From the NCBI GenBank assembly GCA_947501045.1, contig CANMUI010000002.1, positions 353,211 to 417,210 on the forward strand: 64,000 bases of DNA, written 5' to 3'. Under the pieces are notes generated by a model. The model was not told the origin of the DNA. It was given only the letters and a program-made list of their open reading frames with translations, and did not search any database. The translations under genes and the position numbers were made by a program. The stretch comes from an uncultured Psychrobacter sp. GTDB taxonomy: Bacteria; Pseudomonadota; Gammaproteobacteria; Pseudomonadales; Moraxellaceae. This document shows, piece by piece, positions 7,443 through 18,600 of this stretch; the first letter of the stretch is position 1, and each line of letters begins with the position of its first letter.

Positions 7443-9339
7443 GAAGGTTTTTGACTACCTCTTTAGCGCTATCTAATAAAATACCGTCTTTTATATACTC
7501 ATATAAAATAGGCTTAATCTCATATTTAAGCTTTTGTCTAAGCTCAACATCGAATTCATCTTCTGTCGTTTCCTTGTCAGATGGAATGAAATAGCTATGA
7601 CCTATTCGGACATCATTAGCGTCAAAATCCGATGATAAGTAAGAACTACTATCAAACAGCTCTGACACTCGTTCAAAGAGCGTTCTAGCTTTCTCAGATA
7701 CAATTGCTTCTTTCGATGGCAATACATCATAAAACGCAAAACGTCTACGAATAGCATAGTCAATATGACCTACTGAGCGATCAGCTGTATTCATAGTCCC
7801 AATGATATATAGATTTTTAGGAAGCTTAATATCTCGCGTATCTTCATATTCATAAATGGACTGTACAGTCTCACCACGATATTCGAGCGCATAAATCAGC
7901 TCACCTAACACAGAGGGTAGATTCGCACGATTAATCTCGTCGATTATAAGAACGTATTTTCCATTAGGGTTATCAATAGCCTTTTTTGCAAACTCAGCGA
8001 GAATTTTGTTCTCAACCTCATAACTAATGACCCCATCATGACTACTGGCAACGATACCTCTTACAAAATCTTCGTAAGTATAACCAGGATGAAATTGAAC
8101 TATTTCAGACTTACCACGGGTGACAACCTCCTTATTTTGTGTGAGTTCTTCCCCTGACTTAAGGTTAAAATTACTCCAAATGATTTTGGCAAATTCATTT
8201 TTTGTGATTTTACTGTTGTGCTGATTCTTTTTATCTAAATAGATCTGAGAAAGCTTTCTGTTTTGCTCAAGTAAATTCAAACTGTTATCAAAGCTATCAA
8301 AAAGCTTTAAAACATTTTCAATAGCTTTTTCACTATTGATTGGAAAGTACTCATCAGGGTAATAGCTCTGTAAGACTTTGAGTACGAAGCTGTTACCGAA
8401 ACGTTCAAATGCTAGCTCTGTAGCGCCGTTATTCACTAAGTCGTGTAAAGTTTCTGCAACCATCGCCATTGCTAACACATCATCTTCTACATCTTTAACG
8501 AATCCATGCTTACTATACTTGTCCTTAGGCTTGCTCCAATATATTTTGTAAGAACGTGAACTCCCTGGAAAATAGTACCCTAGATCTTCTAACCCTCTCT
8601 CTATCCACCAACAAAAAGAATCATTATTACCAGTCCCTATTGAGTAGCTATCTAAAGTGAGCTCTTTTAGCCTTTCTTTAGGAAATTTTTGATGAAATAC
8701 TGATAATATCAGTTCAATATTTTCGCGCTCTATCTTAGCGCCATCACTTTCGGTATCAAAATTTATGATGAGATTGTCAATAATCTGCTCAGGGTTACCT
8801 TTATTTTCTGATTGGGTTAACTTTCCTGCAATCAACTTCGCCAGCCTAGTTTTACCGGTACCCGGCGGACCTTGTAAAATCACTTGGTGCTTGTATTTTA
8901 AGAGGTCAACTACTTCGTTTATTTGACGTTCACTCATAACTTTTTTATACCATTTTTTAATATTGATGTTAGTTTCGGCACCGCTATTGGTCATGTCACA
9001 TCTGGTTAAGGTCTTTCTGCCTACAATTTTTAGATCATATTCCGTACGATACCAATCTAATATTTCAACCTGGCGCCTTCGCTCAAACCAATCGAAACTT
9101 TTATTTGTTTCACTTTTATACTCATAATCCCCTTTCACTCGTACTAGCGCTATTAGTTTTTCTCCTCTCTTAATAGCAACGATATCACCAATACGCATAT
9201 CATTTTGAAAGCTAATTTGTTGAGCTTTTCTTTTTTCTTTCCAGTCACCAAGACCTATATAACCAGTTTGCTCAATCACTTCTTTTTCTAAACCCCAACT
9301 TGGGTTATTTGGATGCAACTGCATATGCCAAAAGTTCAT
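7435..9339 (-). CDS. mcrB: McrB-like AAA+ GTPase with an EVE-like N-terminal domain
   Basis: The protein is 634 aa. Residues 1-100 resemble an EVE/PUA-type reader domain (FWHMQLHPNNPSWGLEK, then GYIGLGDW and RIGDIVAIKRG). The AAA+ module has Walker A GPPGTGKT near residue 157, the long insertion usual in McrB, Walker B/IDEINRANLPSVLGEL near 465, and the sensor segment MNTADRSVGHIDYAIRRRF. The start follows AAGGAAG. EVE domains bind modified cytosine in other restriction proteins, so this subunit probably recognises hypermodified or methylated phage DNA. Classic E. coli McrB uses a different N-terminal DNA-binding domain. It is transcribed leftward with mcrC and divergently from hsdR. Confidence 0.88.
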   Translation of the reverse strand: MNFWHMQLHPNNPSWGLEKEVIEQTGYIGLGDWKEKRKAQQISFQNDMRIGDIVAIKRGEKLIALVRVKGDYEYKSETNKSFDWFERRRQVEILDWYRTEYDLKIVGRKTLTRCDMTNSGAETNINIKKWYKKVMSERQINEVVDLLKYKHQVILQGPPGTGKTRLAKLIAGKLTQSENKGNPEQIIDNLIINFDTESDGAKIERENIELILSVFHQKFPKERLKELTLDSYSIGTGNNDSFCWWIERGLEDLGYYFPGSSRSYKIYWSKPKDKYSKHGFVKDVEDDVLAMAMVAETLHDLVNNGATELAFERFGNSFVLKVLQSYYPDEYFPINSEKAIENVLKLFDSFDNSLNLLEQNRKLSQIYLDKKNQHNSKITKNEFAKIIWSNFNLKSGEELTQNKEVVTRGKSEIVQFHPGYTYEDFVRGIVASSHDGVISYEVENKILAEFAKKAIDNPNGKYVLIIDEINRANLPSVLGELIYALEYRGETVQSIYEYEDTRDIKLPKNLYIIGTMNTADRSVGHIDYAIRRRFAFYDVLPSKEAIVSEKARTLFERVSELFDSSSYLSSDFDANDVRIGHSYFIPSDKETTEDEFDVELRQKLKYEIKPILYEYIKDGILLDSAKEVVKNLHV

Positions 9340-9523
9340 TCTACTTCCTTGTTTTTATCAAACATCTAACCTCTACAAATAACTTTTATAAAACATTGTT
9401 CGGTATAATACCACTCAAAGACTTATTCAAATAAACGTTTTTCAAACTTCGTTTATTTTCGCTTTATCAACAATTTTCAGCTATATTAGTGATTTAATCT
9501 CAACGTTCAGACTGACAGCCCCT
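9340..9523. promoter_or_regulatory. Divergent promoter region between mcrB and hsdR
   Basis: The 184-base AT-rich spacer must carry promoters for both restriction systems. A palindrome GGTATAATACC at 9402-9412 contains a TATAAT-like -10 and could serve either direction or as an operator. No clear -35 partner is visible. Confidence 0.4.
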
Positions 9524-12358
9524 ATGACAAAAAACCAGCGCCCAGAAGATATCGCCCGAGATAATATCGACCAAAAACTTAAACAAGCAGGCTGGGTAGT
9601 ACAAAAGCTTAAAGACTATAACCCCAATGCTAGTCTAGGCGTGGCTATTAAGGAGTATCCGACCAGCACAGGACCTGCCGATTATGTGCTGTTTGTTGAT
9701 GGTGATGCGGTCGGTATTATTGAAGCAAAGGCAGAAGATTACGGACACAAGATAACCACGGTTGAAGAGCAGAGCATGCGCTATGCCACCAGCGATCTTA
9801 AGTATATCGATACCGCAGACATTGCTTTTTTATACGAAGCCACAGGCATCATTACCCGTTTTACCAATCGCAATGACCCTAATCCGCTCGCGCGTGAAGT
9901 CTTTAATTTTCATCGTCCAGAAACGCTACAAACGTGGCATGCTGAAGGTAAAAATACCTTACGTAAAAAACTACAATCCATTCCGCCGCTAAACCCAGAC
10001 AACTTGCCAGCGTCAGAGCTTGACTTACGTGACTGTCAGGAGCGTGCTATCGTCAATGTAGAAAAGTCGTTTAGTGAGGCTCGTCCGCGCGCCTTGATTC
10101 AGATGGCGACCGGCGCAGGCAAAACCTATACCGCCATCAGCATTATGTACCGGTTGCTAAAATATACTGGCAAACGCCGTATTTTGTTTTTGGTAGATAC
10201 CATCAACTTAGGTGAGCAAGCCGAACAAGAGATGATTGTATTCTCGCCGCATGATGACAATCGCAAGTTTACCGAGCTGTACAATGCACAAATTATCACC
10301 TCACCGCACGTGCCTTCAGGCGTGCAGGTTTATATTTGTACCATTCAGCGTATGTACTCCATTCTAAAAGGTGAGCCACTAGATGAAGCGCTTGAACATG
10401 AAAGCTTGGAGGAGTCTGAAAAATATATTAAAGAGCCATTACCCGTGGTTTACAACAGCGCCATTCCTCCTGAGTTTTTCGATTTTATATTTATCGATGA
10501 GTGTCATCGCTCTATCTATAACCTATGGCGACAAGTGCTCGATTACTACGATGCGTTTTTGATTGGTCTCACTGCGACCCCCGATAACCGTACCTTTGGG
10601 TTTTTTAATCAAAACGTGGTGAGCGAATACACGCACGAAGAGGCGGTCGCTGATGGGGTCAATGTTGGTAATGAGGTGTATTTGATAGAGACCAAAATCA
10701 CCAAACAAGGCGCAAAGCTGAAAGCTCGTGAGCTGATAGAACACCGAGAAAAGCTGACTCGTAAAAAGCGCTGGCAAACGCAAGATAGCGATGAAGCATA
10801 CTCAGCTAAGCAGTTGGATAAAGACATCGTCAATCCCAGTCAAATTCGTACCGTTATCAAAAGCTTTAAAGATAGCCTACCTACTATCTTTCCTACACGC
10901 AATGAAGTGCCCAAAACACTAATTTTCGCTAAAAATGATAGCCATGCTGATGATATCATTAATATTGTGCGCGAGGAGTTCGGTAAGGGTAACGAGTTTT
11001 GCAAAAAAATTACCTATAAAGCCGGTCAAGATAGAGTCGATGATGAGGGCGAAATCACTGAAGAAGGTGAAGCCGCCAAAACCGTGTTGGCAAACTTTCG
11101 TAATAGTTATAATCCACGCATAGCGGTTACGGTGACCATGATAGCCACGGGTACTGACGTCAAGCCTATTGAGTGTCTGCTGTTTATGCGCGATGTCAAA
11201 AGCCGCAATTTCTTTGAGCAGATGAAAGGCCGTGGTACGCGTACGCTGGACAAAGAAGGACTACAAAAGGTCACGCCAAGCGCTAAAACTGCCAAGACTC
11301 ATTACGTCATTGTCGATGCTATTGGGGTCACCAAGTCGCTAAAGACCAGCAGCAGTCAGCTTGATACCAAAAAATCGGTCAGCTTTCGTGACCTTGCCAT
11401 GGGCGTTATGATGGGACAATCGGACACCGATACGGTCAGCTCGCTTGCCAGCCGTCTCAAACGTCTTGATATTGCTTTGGAGCCTGAGCAGCATGCGACA
11501 GTCGAAAAAGCCACTGATGGCGTGCCTCTAAGTACGCTGGTCAAGCAGCTATTCACCGCTATAGATGCCGACCTCGTCCATGAGTTGGCGTGCCAGCTTG
11601 AAGGCATCAGTATTGAAGCGACACCCAGTGATGCGTCTGTAGTAAAAGCGCAAAAACAACGGGTGAAAGACGCCAGTAGATGGCTAACAGGCGAGCTGAT
11701 TACCACCCTTGAAGACATCAGAAGAGAAGCTGAGCAAAAGATTGACCATCTAAATCTCGATGAGGTGACCAGTACAGGCTGGGAGACGGATGAAACCCAA
11801 AAGGCTGAAAATATGGTCAATCGATTTAAGGATTATATAGAAGCCAATAAAGATAATATCACCGCGCTACAAATCTTGTATAATCAGCCGCAGCGTCGTC
11901 AGGCACTCAGCTTTGCGATGATAAAGGAGCTGTACGAAGCGATTAAAGTCAGCCGTCCACCATTGGCTATACTTCCTGTCTGGCAAGCGTACTCTATCAT
12001 CGATGGGGTGACCTCCAATAAGGTGGAGGATGAGCTTACCGCACTGGTTAGCCTAGTGCGCCGCGTGGTGGGTATTGATGATAAGCTGACGCCTTTTGAG
12101 AGTACGGTACGCAAAAACTTCCAAGACTGGACGTTCGCGCACAACCGGAGAAGTAAAAACCCGTTTACCGAAATGCAAATGGCATGGTTACGCTTGATTC
12201 GTGACCATGTGATGACCTCGTTTGCGATAAGCGCTGATGACTTTGAGCTTAGTCCCTTTAATCAGTATGGCGGCTTGGGTGAAGCCTATGACGTGCTAAG
12301 CGAGGGCTTGGACTTTGATGAATTACTACATGAGATAAATATTGAGTTGATTGCATGA
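9524..12358 (+). CDS. hsdR: Type I restriction enzyme, R subunit (HsdR)
   Basis: The 944-aa protein opens with the HsdR nuclease domain: D53 in GPADYVLFVDG and E68-A-K70 in IIEAKAE form the PD-(D/E)XK site. The SF2 translocase follows with MATGAGKTYTA (Walker A), FIFIDECHRS (DECH box), GLTATPDNRTFG and the late helicase motif MKGRGTRT. The C-terminal third resembles the EcoEI-type R C-terminal domain that docks onto the methylase. It translocates and cuts unmodified DNA. The stop overlaps the hsdS start by four bases (ATGA). The gene is less AT-rich than mcrBC beside it, so the two systems probably arrived separately. Confidence 0.95.
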   Translation: MTKNQRPEDIARDNIDQKLKQAGWVVQKLKDYNPNASLGVAIKEYPTSTGPADYVLFVDGDAVGIIEAKAEDYGHKITTVEEQSMRYATSDLKYIDTADIAFLYEATGIITRFTNRNDPNPLAREVFNFHRPETLQTWHAEGKNTLRKKLQSIPPLNPDNLPASELDLRDCQERAIVNVEKSFSEARPRALIQMATGAGKTYTAISIMYRLLKYTGKRRILFLVDTINLGEQAEQEMIVFSPHDDNRKFTELYNAQIITSPHVPSGVQVYICTIQRMYSILKGEPLDEALEHESLEESEKYIKEPLPVVYNSAIPPEFFDFIFIDECHRSIYNLWRQVLDYYDAFLIGLTATPDNRTFGFFNQNVVSEYTHEEAVADGVNVGNEVYLIETKITKQGAKLKARELIEHREKLTRKKRWQTQDSDEAYSAKQLDKDIVNPSQIRTVIKSFKDSLPTIFPTRNEVPKTLIFAKNDSHADDIINIVREEFGKGNEFCKKITYKAGQDRVDDEGEITEEGEAAKTVLANFRNSYNPRIAVTVTMIATGTDVKPIECLLFMRDVKSRNFFEQMKGRGTRTLDKEGLQKVTPSAKTAKTHYVIVDAIGVTKSLKTSSSQLDTKKSVSFRDLAMGVMMGQSDTDTVSSLASRLKRLDIALEPEQHATVEKATDGVPLSTLVKQLFTAIDADLVHELACQLEGISIEATPSDASVVKAQKQRVKDASRWLTGELITTLEDIRREAEQKIDHLNLDEVTSTGWETDETQKAENMVNRFKDYIEANKDNITALQILYNQPQRRQALSFAMIKELYEAIKVSRPPLAILPVWQAYSIIDGVTSNKVEDELTALVSLVRRVVGIDDKLTPFESTVRKNFQDWTFAHNRRSKNPFTEMQMAWLRLIRDHVMTSFAISADDFELSPFNQYGGLGEAYDVLSEGLDFDELLHEINIELIA

Positions 12359-14004
12359 TAAATGAAGAAAATATAAATGGCTGGGAGAAAACAACTCTTG
12401 GTAATATTGCAGACTATATAAATGGTAGAGCTTTCAAACCGACAGAATGGCAAAGCTCTGGAATACCTATTATCCGTATTCAAAACCTGAATAATGAAAA
12501 TGCTTCCTACAATTATTATCAAGGTGATTTAGATGATAAATATAAAGTTAAGAGTGGCGATTTGCTTTATTCATGGTCAGCATCGTTAGATAGTTATATT
12601 TGGTCGGGAAAAGATGCTTATCTGAATCAGCATATTTTCAATGTTAAACCATATGGAGGAATATATAAGAAGTTCATTTATTATTTACTCAAACAAATTT
12701 CTAGTGATATTCTTGGTAAGACTCATGGCATGGGGATGGTTCATATCACTAAAGGTAAATTTGAAAACATAGAAATATTTTTACCCCCACTGAATGAACA
12801 AAACCGCATTGTCGATAAAATTGAAACGCTATTTTCAGAAGTCGATGCGGGTATTGAAAATCTAACGCTTGCCAAACGGCAACTCGAGCAATATCGTCAG
12901 TCTTTACTCAAGCATGCTTTTGAAGGCAAGCTGACGGCAGAGTGGCGTGCTAATTACAAAAAAACGCATGGTAAACCTCTACCAACTGCTGATGAGCTAT
13001 TAGAGCAGATTCAAACTGCGCGTCAAGACTACCACGACCAACAGATGGCAGATTGGAAGCAAGCGGTGAAAGACTGGGAGGCGCAAGGTAAGGAAGGAAG
13101 GAAGCCGAGTAAATCTAAGATAATTGAAGTATCTCTTGGTACATTAGAAGACGAAATTTTTAAATATAAAATACCCTCTGAATGGTCTGTGCTACATCTT
13201 GATAACGTACTCACGGATATTTCTGCTGGGAAAAGCTTTAAATGTGAAGAGAGAGAACCCAACGAAGATGAAATAGGTGTAGCAAAAATAAGCGCTTTGA
13301 CTTGGGGCGAATATGATGAAAGCGAGTCTAAAACATGTATTAATGAAGAGTTAGTTAATGAAAGCTTATTCATAAAAACCAATGATTTTCTACTAAGTCG
13401 TGCAAATACAATTGAGCTTGTAGGTAACTGTGTAATCGTTAAACATACGCATAAAAATATTATGCTTAGCGATAAAACTTTGAGAATTAACTTTCTTGAA
13501 GATGCTGTATCTAAGGAGTATGTACTTTACTACTTAAGATCGGGATTTGGTCGTCAAGAAATTATGGAAAGAAGCACTGGTAATCAAGAATCTATGAGAA
13601 ATATTAGCCAGAAAAGCATTAACAGAATTAATATTCCTATTTGTAGTTACGAAGAACAAACCATAATTGTTAATTCACTTAAAGGCAAGTTATCGGACTC
13701 AGATAGATTGATTAATGATATCGATACACAACTTAAAAAGGCCAACCTACTTAAAACCTCAATCCTCCATAAAGCCTTTCAAGGTAAGCTCGTACCCCAA
13801 GACCCCAACGATGCGCCAGCCAGCGAGCTATTAGCGCAAATCAAAGCTGAACGCGAAGTCAAAGCACTAGCAGAAAAACAAGCGAAACAAGATAAGACGG
13901 CAACAAAAAGCAAAACAAAATCTAAAAAACCCAAGCTCAAAGCTGTTAAAACGAAAACTGAGAAGCAGCCTAAAAAAAACAAGCAAATTACCTTGCCGCT
14001 TTAA
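12355..14004 (+). CDS. hsdS: Type I restriction enzyme, specificity subunit (HsdS)
   Basis: At 549 aa it has two target-recognition domains. TRD1 occupies about residues 1-145 and TRD2 about 255-445. Each is followed by a conserved helical segment: LPPLNEQNRIVDKIETLF...LLKHAFEGKLTAEWR after the first, and EEQTIIVNSLKGK...ILHKAFQGKLVPQDP after the second. The C-terminus is a long lysine-rich tail (residues about 495-549). The TRD-coding parts are visibly more AT-rich than the conserved helices. HsdS dictates the bipartite recognition sequence, which cannot be predicted here. It overlaps hsdR by four bases. Confidence 0.93.
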   Translation: MINEENINGWEKTTLGNIADYINGRAFKPTEWQSSGIPIIRIQNLNNENASYNYYQGDLDDKYKVKSGDLLYSWSASLDSYIWSGKDAYLNQHIFNVKPYGGIYKKFIYYLLKQISSDILGKTHGMGMVHITKGKFENIEIFLPPLNEQNRIVDKIETLFSEVDAGIENLTLAKRQLEQYRQSLLKHAFEGKLTAEWRANYKKTHGKPLPTADELLEQIQTARQDYHDQQMADWKQAVKDWEAQGKEGRKPSKSKIIEVSLGTLEDEIFKYKIPSEWSVLHLDNVLTDISAGKSFKCEEREPNEDEIGVAKISALTWGEYDESESKTCINEELVNESLFIKTNDFLLSRANTIELVGNCVIVKHTHKNIMLSDKTLRINFLEDAVSKEYVLYYLRSGFGRQEIMERSTGNQESMRNISQKSINRINIPICSYEEQTIIVNSLKGKLSDSDRLINDIDTQLKKANLLKTSILHKAFQGKLVPQDPNDAPASELLAQIKAEREVKALAEKQAKQDKTATKSKTKSKKPKLKAVKTKTEKQPKKNKQITLPL

Positions 14005-14071
14005 CTGCCCGTGTAAGAGTCAAATACCGATAGTTTATCGAAACAAGATAGTATCCATACGAGAGAAAACC

Positions 14072-15595
14072 ATGAGTGACACCGCAAGCCCAAGTATCTT
14101 ATCAAGCAATCAGCAAACCAGCCAAGCCAGCTCCATTGTCTCCAAAGTCTGGAGCTTTTGTAATACCCTACGCGACGACGGCGTCAGCTATGGCGACTAT
14201 CTAGAGCAGATTACCTATCTTATCTTTTTAAAGATGGCGCATGAGTATAGCTTGCCACCTTATAATCGCGATATCGGCGTACCAAAGGGCTTTGAGTGGG
14301 ACAGCCTAACCAGTCGCACCGGCGCGGAGCTTGAGAGCCATTATTTGCAACTACTACGGACACTGGGCAAACAAAAAGGTCTGCTTGGGCAAATCTTTAC
14401 CAAAGCACTCAATAAGATTCAAGACCCCGCCAAGCTTGCGCGTCTTATCGATATGATAGACAGCACCAAATGGGTACGCTTAGGCACCGATGTCAAAGGC
14501 GATATCTATGAAGGCATCTTGGAGAAAAACGCGGAAGATACCAAATCTGGTGCAGGGCAATACTTTACCCCAAGACCCCTTATTCAGGCTATCGTTGCTT
14601 GTATGCAGCCGGGTCCGGGTATAACCATCGCTGACCCAGCCGCAGGCACTGGCGGGTTTTTGCTTGCCGCTTATGACTATATCGAACAGCATCATAAGCT
14701 TGACGTCGAAGAAAAAGAAAAGCTCAAGCACCACACCTTTTCAGGCAATGAAATCGTCGCCAATACGCGCAGACTGTGCCTAATGAATCTGTTTTTGCAT
14801 GGCATCGGTGAAATTAATGGCGATAGCCCAATTAGCTCAGATGATGCGCTTATTGGAACTACCAAAAGTGTCGATATGGTACTTGCTAATCCTCCTTTTG
14901 GTAAAAAAAGCAGCATCACCGTTACCAACGAAGAAGGCGAGCAAGATACCAAAGATTTTGAATACAACCGTCAAGACTTTTGGGCGACCACCTCGAACAA
15001 ACAGGTTAACTTTCTCCAGCATATCTATACCATGCTCAAAATCAACGGCAAGGCTGCTGTCGTATTACCAGATAACGTCTTGTTCGAAGGCGGTGCTGGC
15101 GAGACCGTACGGAAAAAGCTACTTGAAGTGACTAACCTACATACGATTTTGCGTCTGCCAACCGGTATCTTTTATGCCAATGGCGTCAAGGCCAACGTCT
15201 TATTCTTTGACAACCATCCCGCCCAAGAAGAAGCCGTTACCAAAGACGTATGGATATACGATTATCGTACCAATGTCCATCACACGCTGAAGCGTAAACC
15301 GATGACACTTGAGCACCTACAAGACTTCATCACCTGCTATAACGCCGACAATATCCATGAGCGTGTTGAAACATATGACCCTGAAACCAATCCTACTGGC
15401 CGCTGGCGCAAATACAGCGTTACAGACATCAAAAAGCGCGATAAAACCAGCCTAGATATCACATGGTTGAAAGATGATTCGCTAACTGACTTAGATAATC
15501 TGCCGGATCCTGAAGATCTAGCGAGTGATATTATTGATAATATCGAAGCGGGGCTGGCAAGCTTCCGAGCTGTTTTGGATGAGCTTGAGGGTTAG
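14072..15595 (+). CDS. hsdM: Type I restriction enzyme, methyltransferase subunit (HsdM)
   Basis: The 507-aa protein has an N-terminal helical HsdM domain, then the SAM-binding motif ADPAAGTGGFLLAAYDYI near residue 190 and the adenine-methylase catalytic motif NPPFGKK near 274. GAGQYFTPRPLI precedes the SAM motif as usual. It makes N6-methyladenine at the site set by HsdS and is part of the R2M2S complex. The order R-S-M places hsdM last, 67 bases after hsdS, with its own ribosome site. Confidence 0.95.
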   Translation: MSDTASPSILSSNQQTSQASSIVSKVWSFCNTLRDDGVSYGDYLEQITYLIFLKMAHEYSLPPYNRDIGVPKGFEWDSLTSRTGAELESHYLQLLRTLGKQKGLLGQIFTKALNKIQDPAKLARLIDMIDSTKWVRLGTDVKGDIYEGILEKNAEDTKSGAGQYFTPRPLIQAIVACMQPGPGITIADPAAGTGGFLLAAYDYIEQHHKLDVEEKEKLKHHTFSGNEIVANTRRLCLMNLFLHGIGEINGDSPISSDDALIGTTKSVDMVLANPPFGKKSSITVTNEEGEQDTKDFEYNRQDFWATTSNKQVNFLQHIYTMLKINGKAAVVLPDNVLFEGGAGETVRKKLLEVTNLHTILRLPTGIFYANGVKANVLFFDNHPAQEEAVTKDVWIYDYRTNVHHTLKRKPMTLEHLQDFITCYNADNIHERVETYDPETNPTGRWRKYSVTDIKKRDKTSLDITWLKDDSLTDLDNLPDPEDLASDIIDNIEAGLASFRAVLDELEG

Positions 15596-15631
15596 TTGTT
15601 TTAGTTTATTTAGAAAAGTTAAGGATAAGTA

Positions 15632-18600
15632 ATGGAAGTACAGGATTGGGGTGGCGGCCTTACACAGCATGAAGTTGAGGCTATTGAAAAAATTAAAGCA
15701 AACTTTCAAGCATCAGATGCATTAGCTGAACTTGATAGGAAAGATAGTAAAACTATTAGTTTAGCTGAATTTAAAAAAAGCGCACCTAGCAATCCTATGT
15801 TTCCATGGAAAGGATATTCTGGATTTAGATTGGCTGATCCTAAAGGTAATAAAGAAGGTGAGTTTGATTTAGTAGTCATCACTCATTGCAATGTGCTAAT
15901 AATAGAGCTAAAAGACTGGAATAAATATAAAGTTACGAGTAAAAATAATCGCTGGTATCTTGGCAGTAAAGATATGGGTAGATCCCCAGTTTCTATTACA
16001 CGTGATAAACAGTATTTGATGGATCGTATATTAAAGAGATATAAAAATAAATTTACTAATAAAGTCCGCACCCCAATTATACATTTTTTAGTCGTAATGA
16101 CAGGAAATGCAGATTACAGTAAATTAGATGACAATGAAAAAATACACACTCTAAGTCTGAAAGAGTTTTTACAACTCAAAGATGAGAAAAAATTTAATGA
16201 TCGTTTTAGACCGCACCCAGATGCTAAGGTTTTAAATAAAGATTTTGCAGTATTTGATGAGATTTTTGGTGGAAGCAATGTAAAACCTAAAAGTATTCGT
16301 GTGAATGGCTATGTTGCAGAAGATGAGGCCGTATTCAAACATCCCAATGAAGTATATAGTGAGTATTTTGCCCATTCAGAGCATTCTAAAGACGATAAAG
16401 CGTTGTTACGTCTTTGGGATTTTTCAAAGATACAAAACTCAGAGGCGCATACACCTGACGGTAGGTTTAAATTAGTCAGTCGAGAGTATGAGGTTTTACA
16501 GCATTTAAAGGGTATTAATGAAGAGCTTTACTCTGCCTGTTTGAATTATAAAACAGTCCCCCAAAAGTCAGAGATGACCGTAGATCATACCGACTTATTT
16601 GACTTGATGCCTTCTCAACTTAGATTTAATCAATTTATCGGTCAAATAGCCAAACAAATTGCAATTAAAGATCGCGCTGACTATGTCAAATTACTATTGC
16701 ATAAATTTGTCGATTTACACAACGCTAATATTGCTCATAGAGATTTAGGAACACATAGTGTATGGCTATCTGCTGATAAAAAAGTTTCACTATCCGGTTT
16801 CGCTACTGCTTTTTTTCCTAAAAAAGGAACTGTTGGGGACATTAGAGACATACTCACCGTATCCACTGACTTAGTCCAAGATGCCTATCCTATAGAGAAA
16901 CCCACTGCTTATCAATTAGACGTACGAGCTTTAGCAGTACTATCTTGGCATATTCTACAAGCAAAGCGTTTGTCTAACGATAGTATTCAGTCATTTAAAA
17001 AGGAATTAGCAGCTAATAACGAGTGGTATTCTATTATCATCAGAAAAGCTTTATCTGAAGAGTTTTATATAAATGCAGAAGATTTTCTAGAAGCATTCAA
17101 TGAAGCTAGGCCCACAGATGAAAAAGACTTTTCATTCGATAAGGATCAGCTAGAACCTTTTTATCATAACATTAGTCATTCTCGTCAGTTTAGAGAGGAT
17201 GAGGAATTCATCGTTGAAACTGACGAAAAGGAAGTTTACTTATCTAATGGTCAGATAGTTAAAGCATGGTTGAATGCCTTTCCCGTCAATGAAGATTATA
17301 AAGCTCGTACTTTATTCGATTGGTTACAGGGAATTTCTAACTTAAAACAGCTTTCACCAAAATACATACCTAATATTCACGAGTTTGGAGTTGCTACTAA
17401 GTCTGGTAGTTTGTACATGGTTAGTGACTTCATAGAAGACGGTTTTATGTGGTCGGAGTTAAAAAGCTTAGATGATAAGTTAACTCTTGAGCACAAGCTT
17501 GGCATCATTAATCAACTTATTCATGCTATTGAGCATCTTCATGGAATTGGTGTTACGCATGGTGATTTGCATCCTGAAAATATAAAAATAAGTCCAATTG
17601 CTGCTGATTCTGATGATATCGATTATCAGTTGTATCTGTTTGATGCTTTAGACTTTACTTCAAATGGTAGTAGCAACTTAAATTATGAGTACGCTTCTAG
17701 CCACGCTGAGAACGCTACAACGCAAATGCGTGATATTTTTGCAGTTATGAAAATGAGTTGTGAGCTACTAGGAGTTGCTTGGGGAAGAGAGTCTGCTGAG
17801 TTTCCTGATATTGCTGAAGTCATATCTACTGAACTATCAGACTTCAAATCAGGGTTCGTTTCTCTTGAACGTTTCAAAGACGCTCTTCAACCAAAACCTA
17901 TAGTTCAAATGATTGAGATAGGTATTGGTAATAGAGATTCTTTTGATACTCTTGAAATATATCCAGAAAACGATGAGCTATTTTTTCAGTTTGAAGAAAG
18001 CAAAAATCAAGAAAAGAACGACATACTAGTCAAATTTATAGGCTTAGGCGGTTTATTCAAAGCTTTTTACTCAGTAACAGAAAAAAAGTTCACGCATGTC
18101 TTACCTCCTATTAAACGAGACTATGTAACGACTAGAGATAGAAAAGACAGTCAATCAATTATTTCTATTGGAGTGCGGTTAACTAGTGAGAGTCGTCACA
18201 ATTTGGCTGATTTAAACAAAGTACTCTTAGAAAATACTAATTTTACTAATGCCCTTGATAGCTTTATTAAACAGCTACAAAAAACAGGTGACGCTAAAAA
18301 TCAAAACACAGAATATGAATCCGACGCCACTTCTGAAACAGTGGAGATTACTGATCAACCTTCAAAGAAGGAAGACTCATACTCTTTTACAGTTAAACAG
18401 TTGTGGCAAGCGATTTTAAACACTGAGACTGAAGCTCTTCCATATGTTACTGCTACTGACTCAGTTGTATGGCAAGATGAGGATAAGGTCTATGTACCTT
18501 ACAATGGGGAAGTAAGTCCTTTGGACCAGTTTAACAACGACGATATTGTACAAGCTTTAGGTAAAGATGTCGCTAATGATAAGACCTTCGTATATGGAAA

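Noticed and set aside
7435..9339. AAA+ protein as a MoxR-type chaperone
   Set aside because: The MNTADRS sensor motif, the long insertion and the coupled McrC gene identify McrB.
11356..11820. Long frame of 154 codons opposite hsdR
   Set aside because: It is the antisense shadow of a well-supported HsdR coding region and has biased Ser/Val/Arg composition without a start site.
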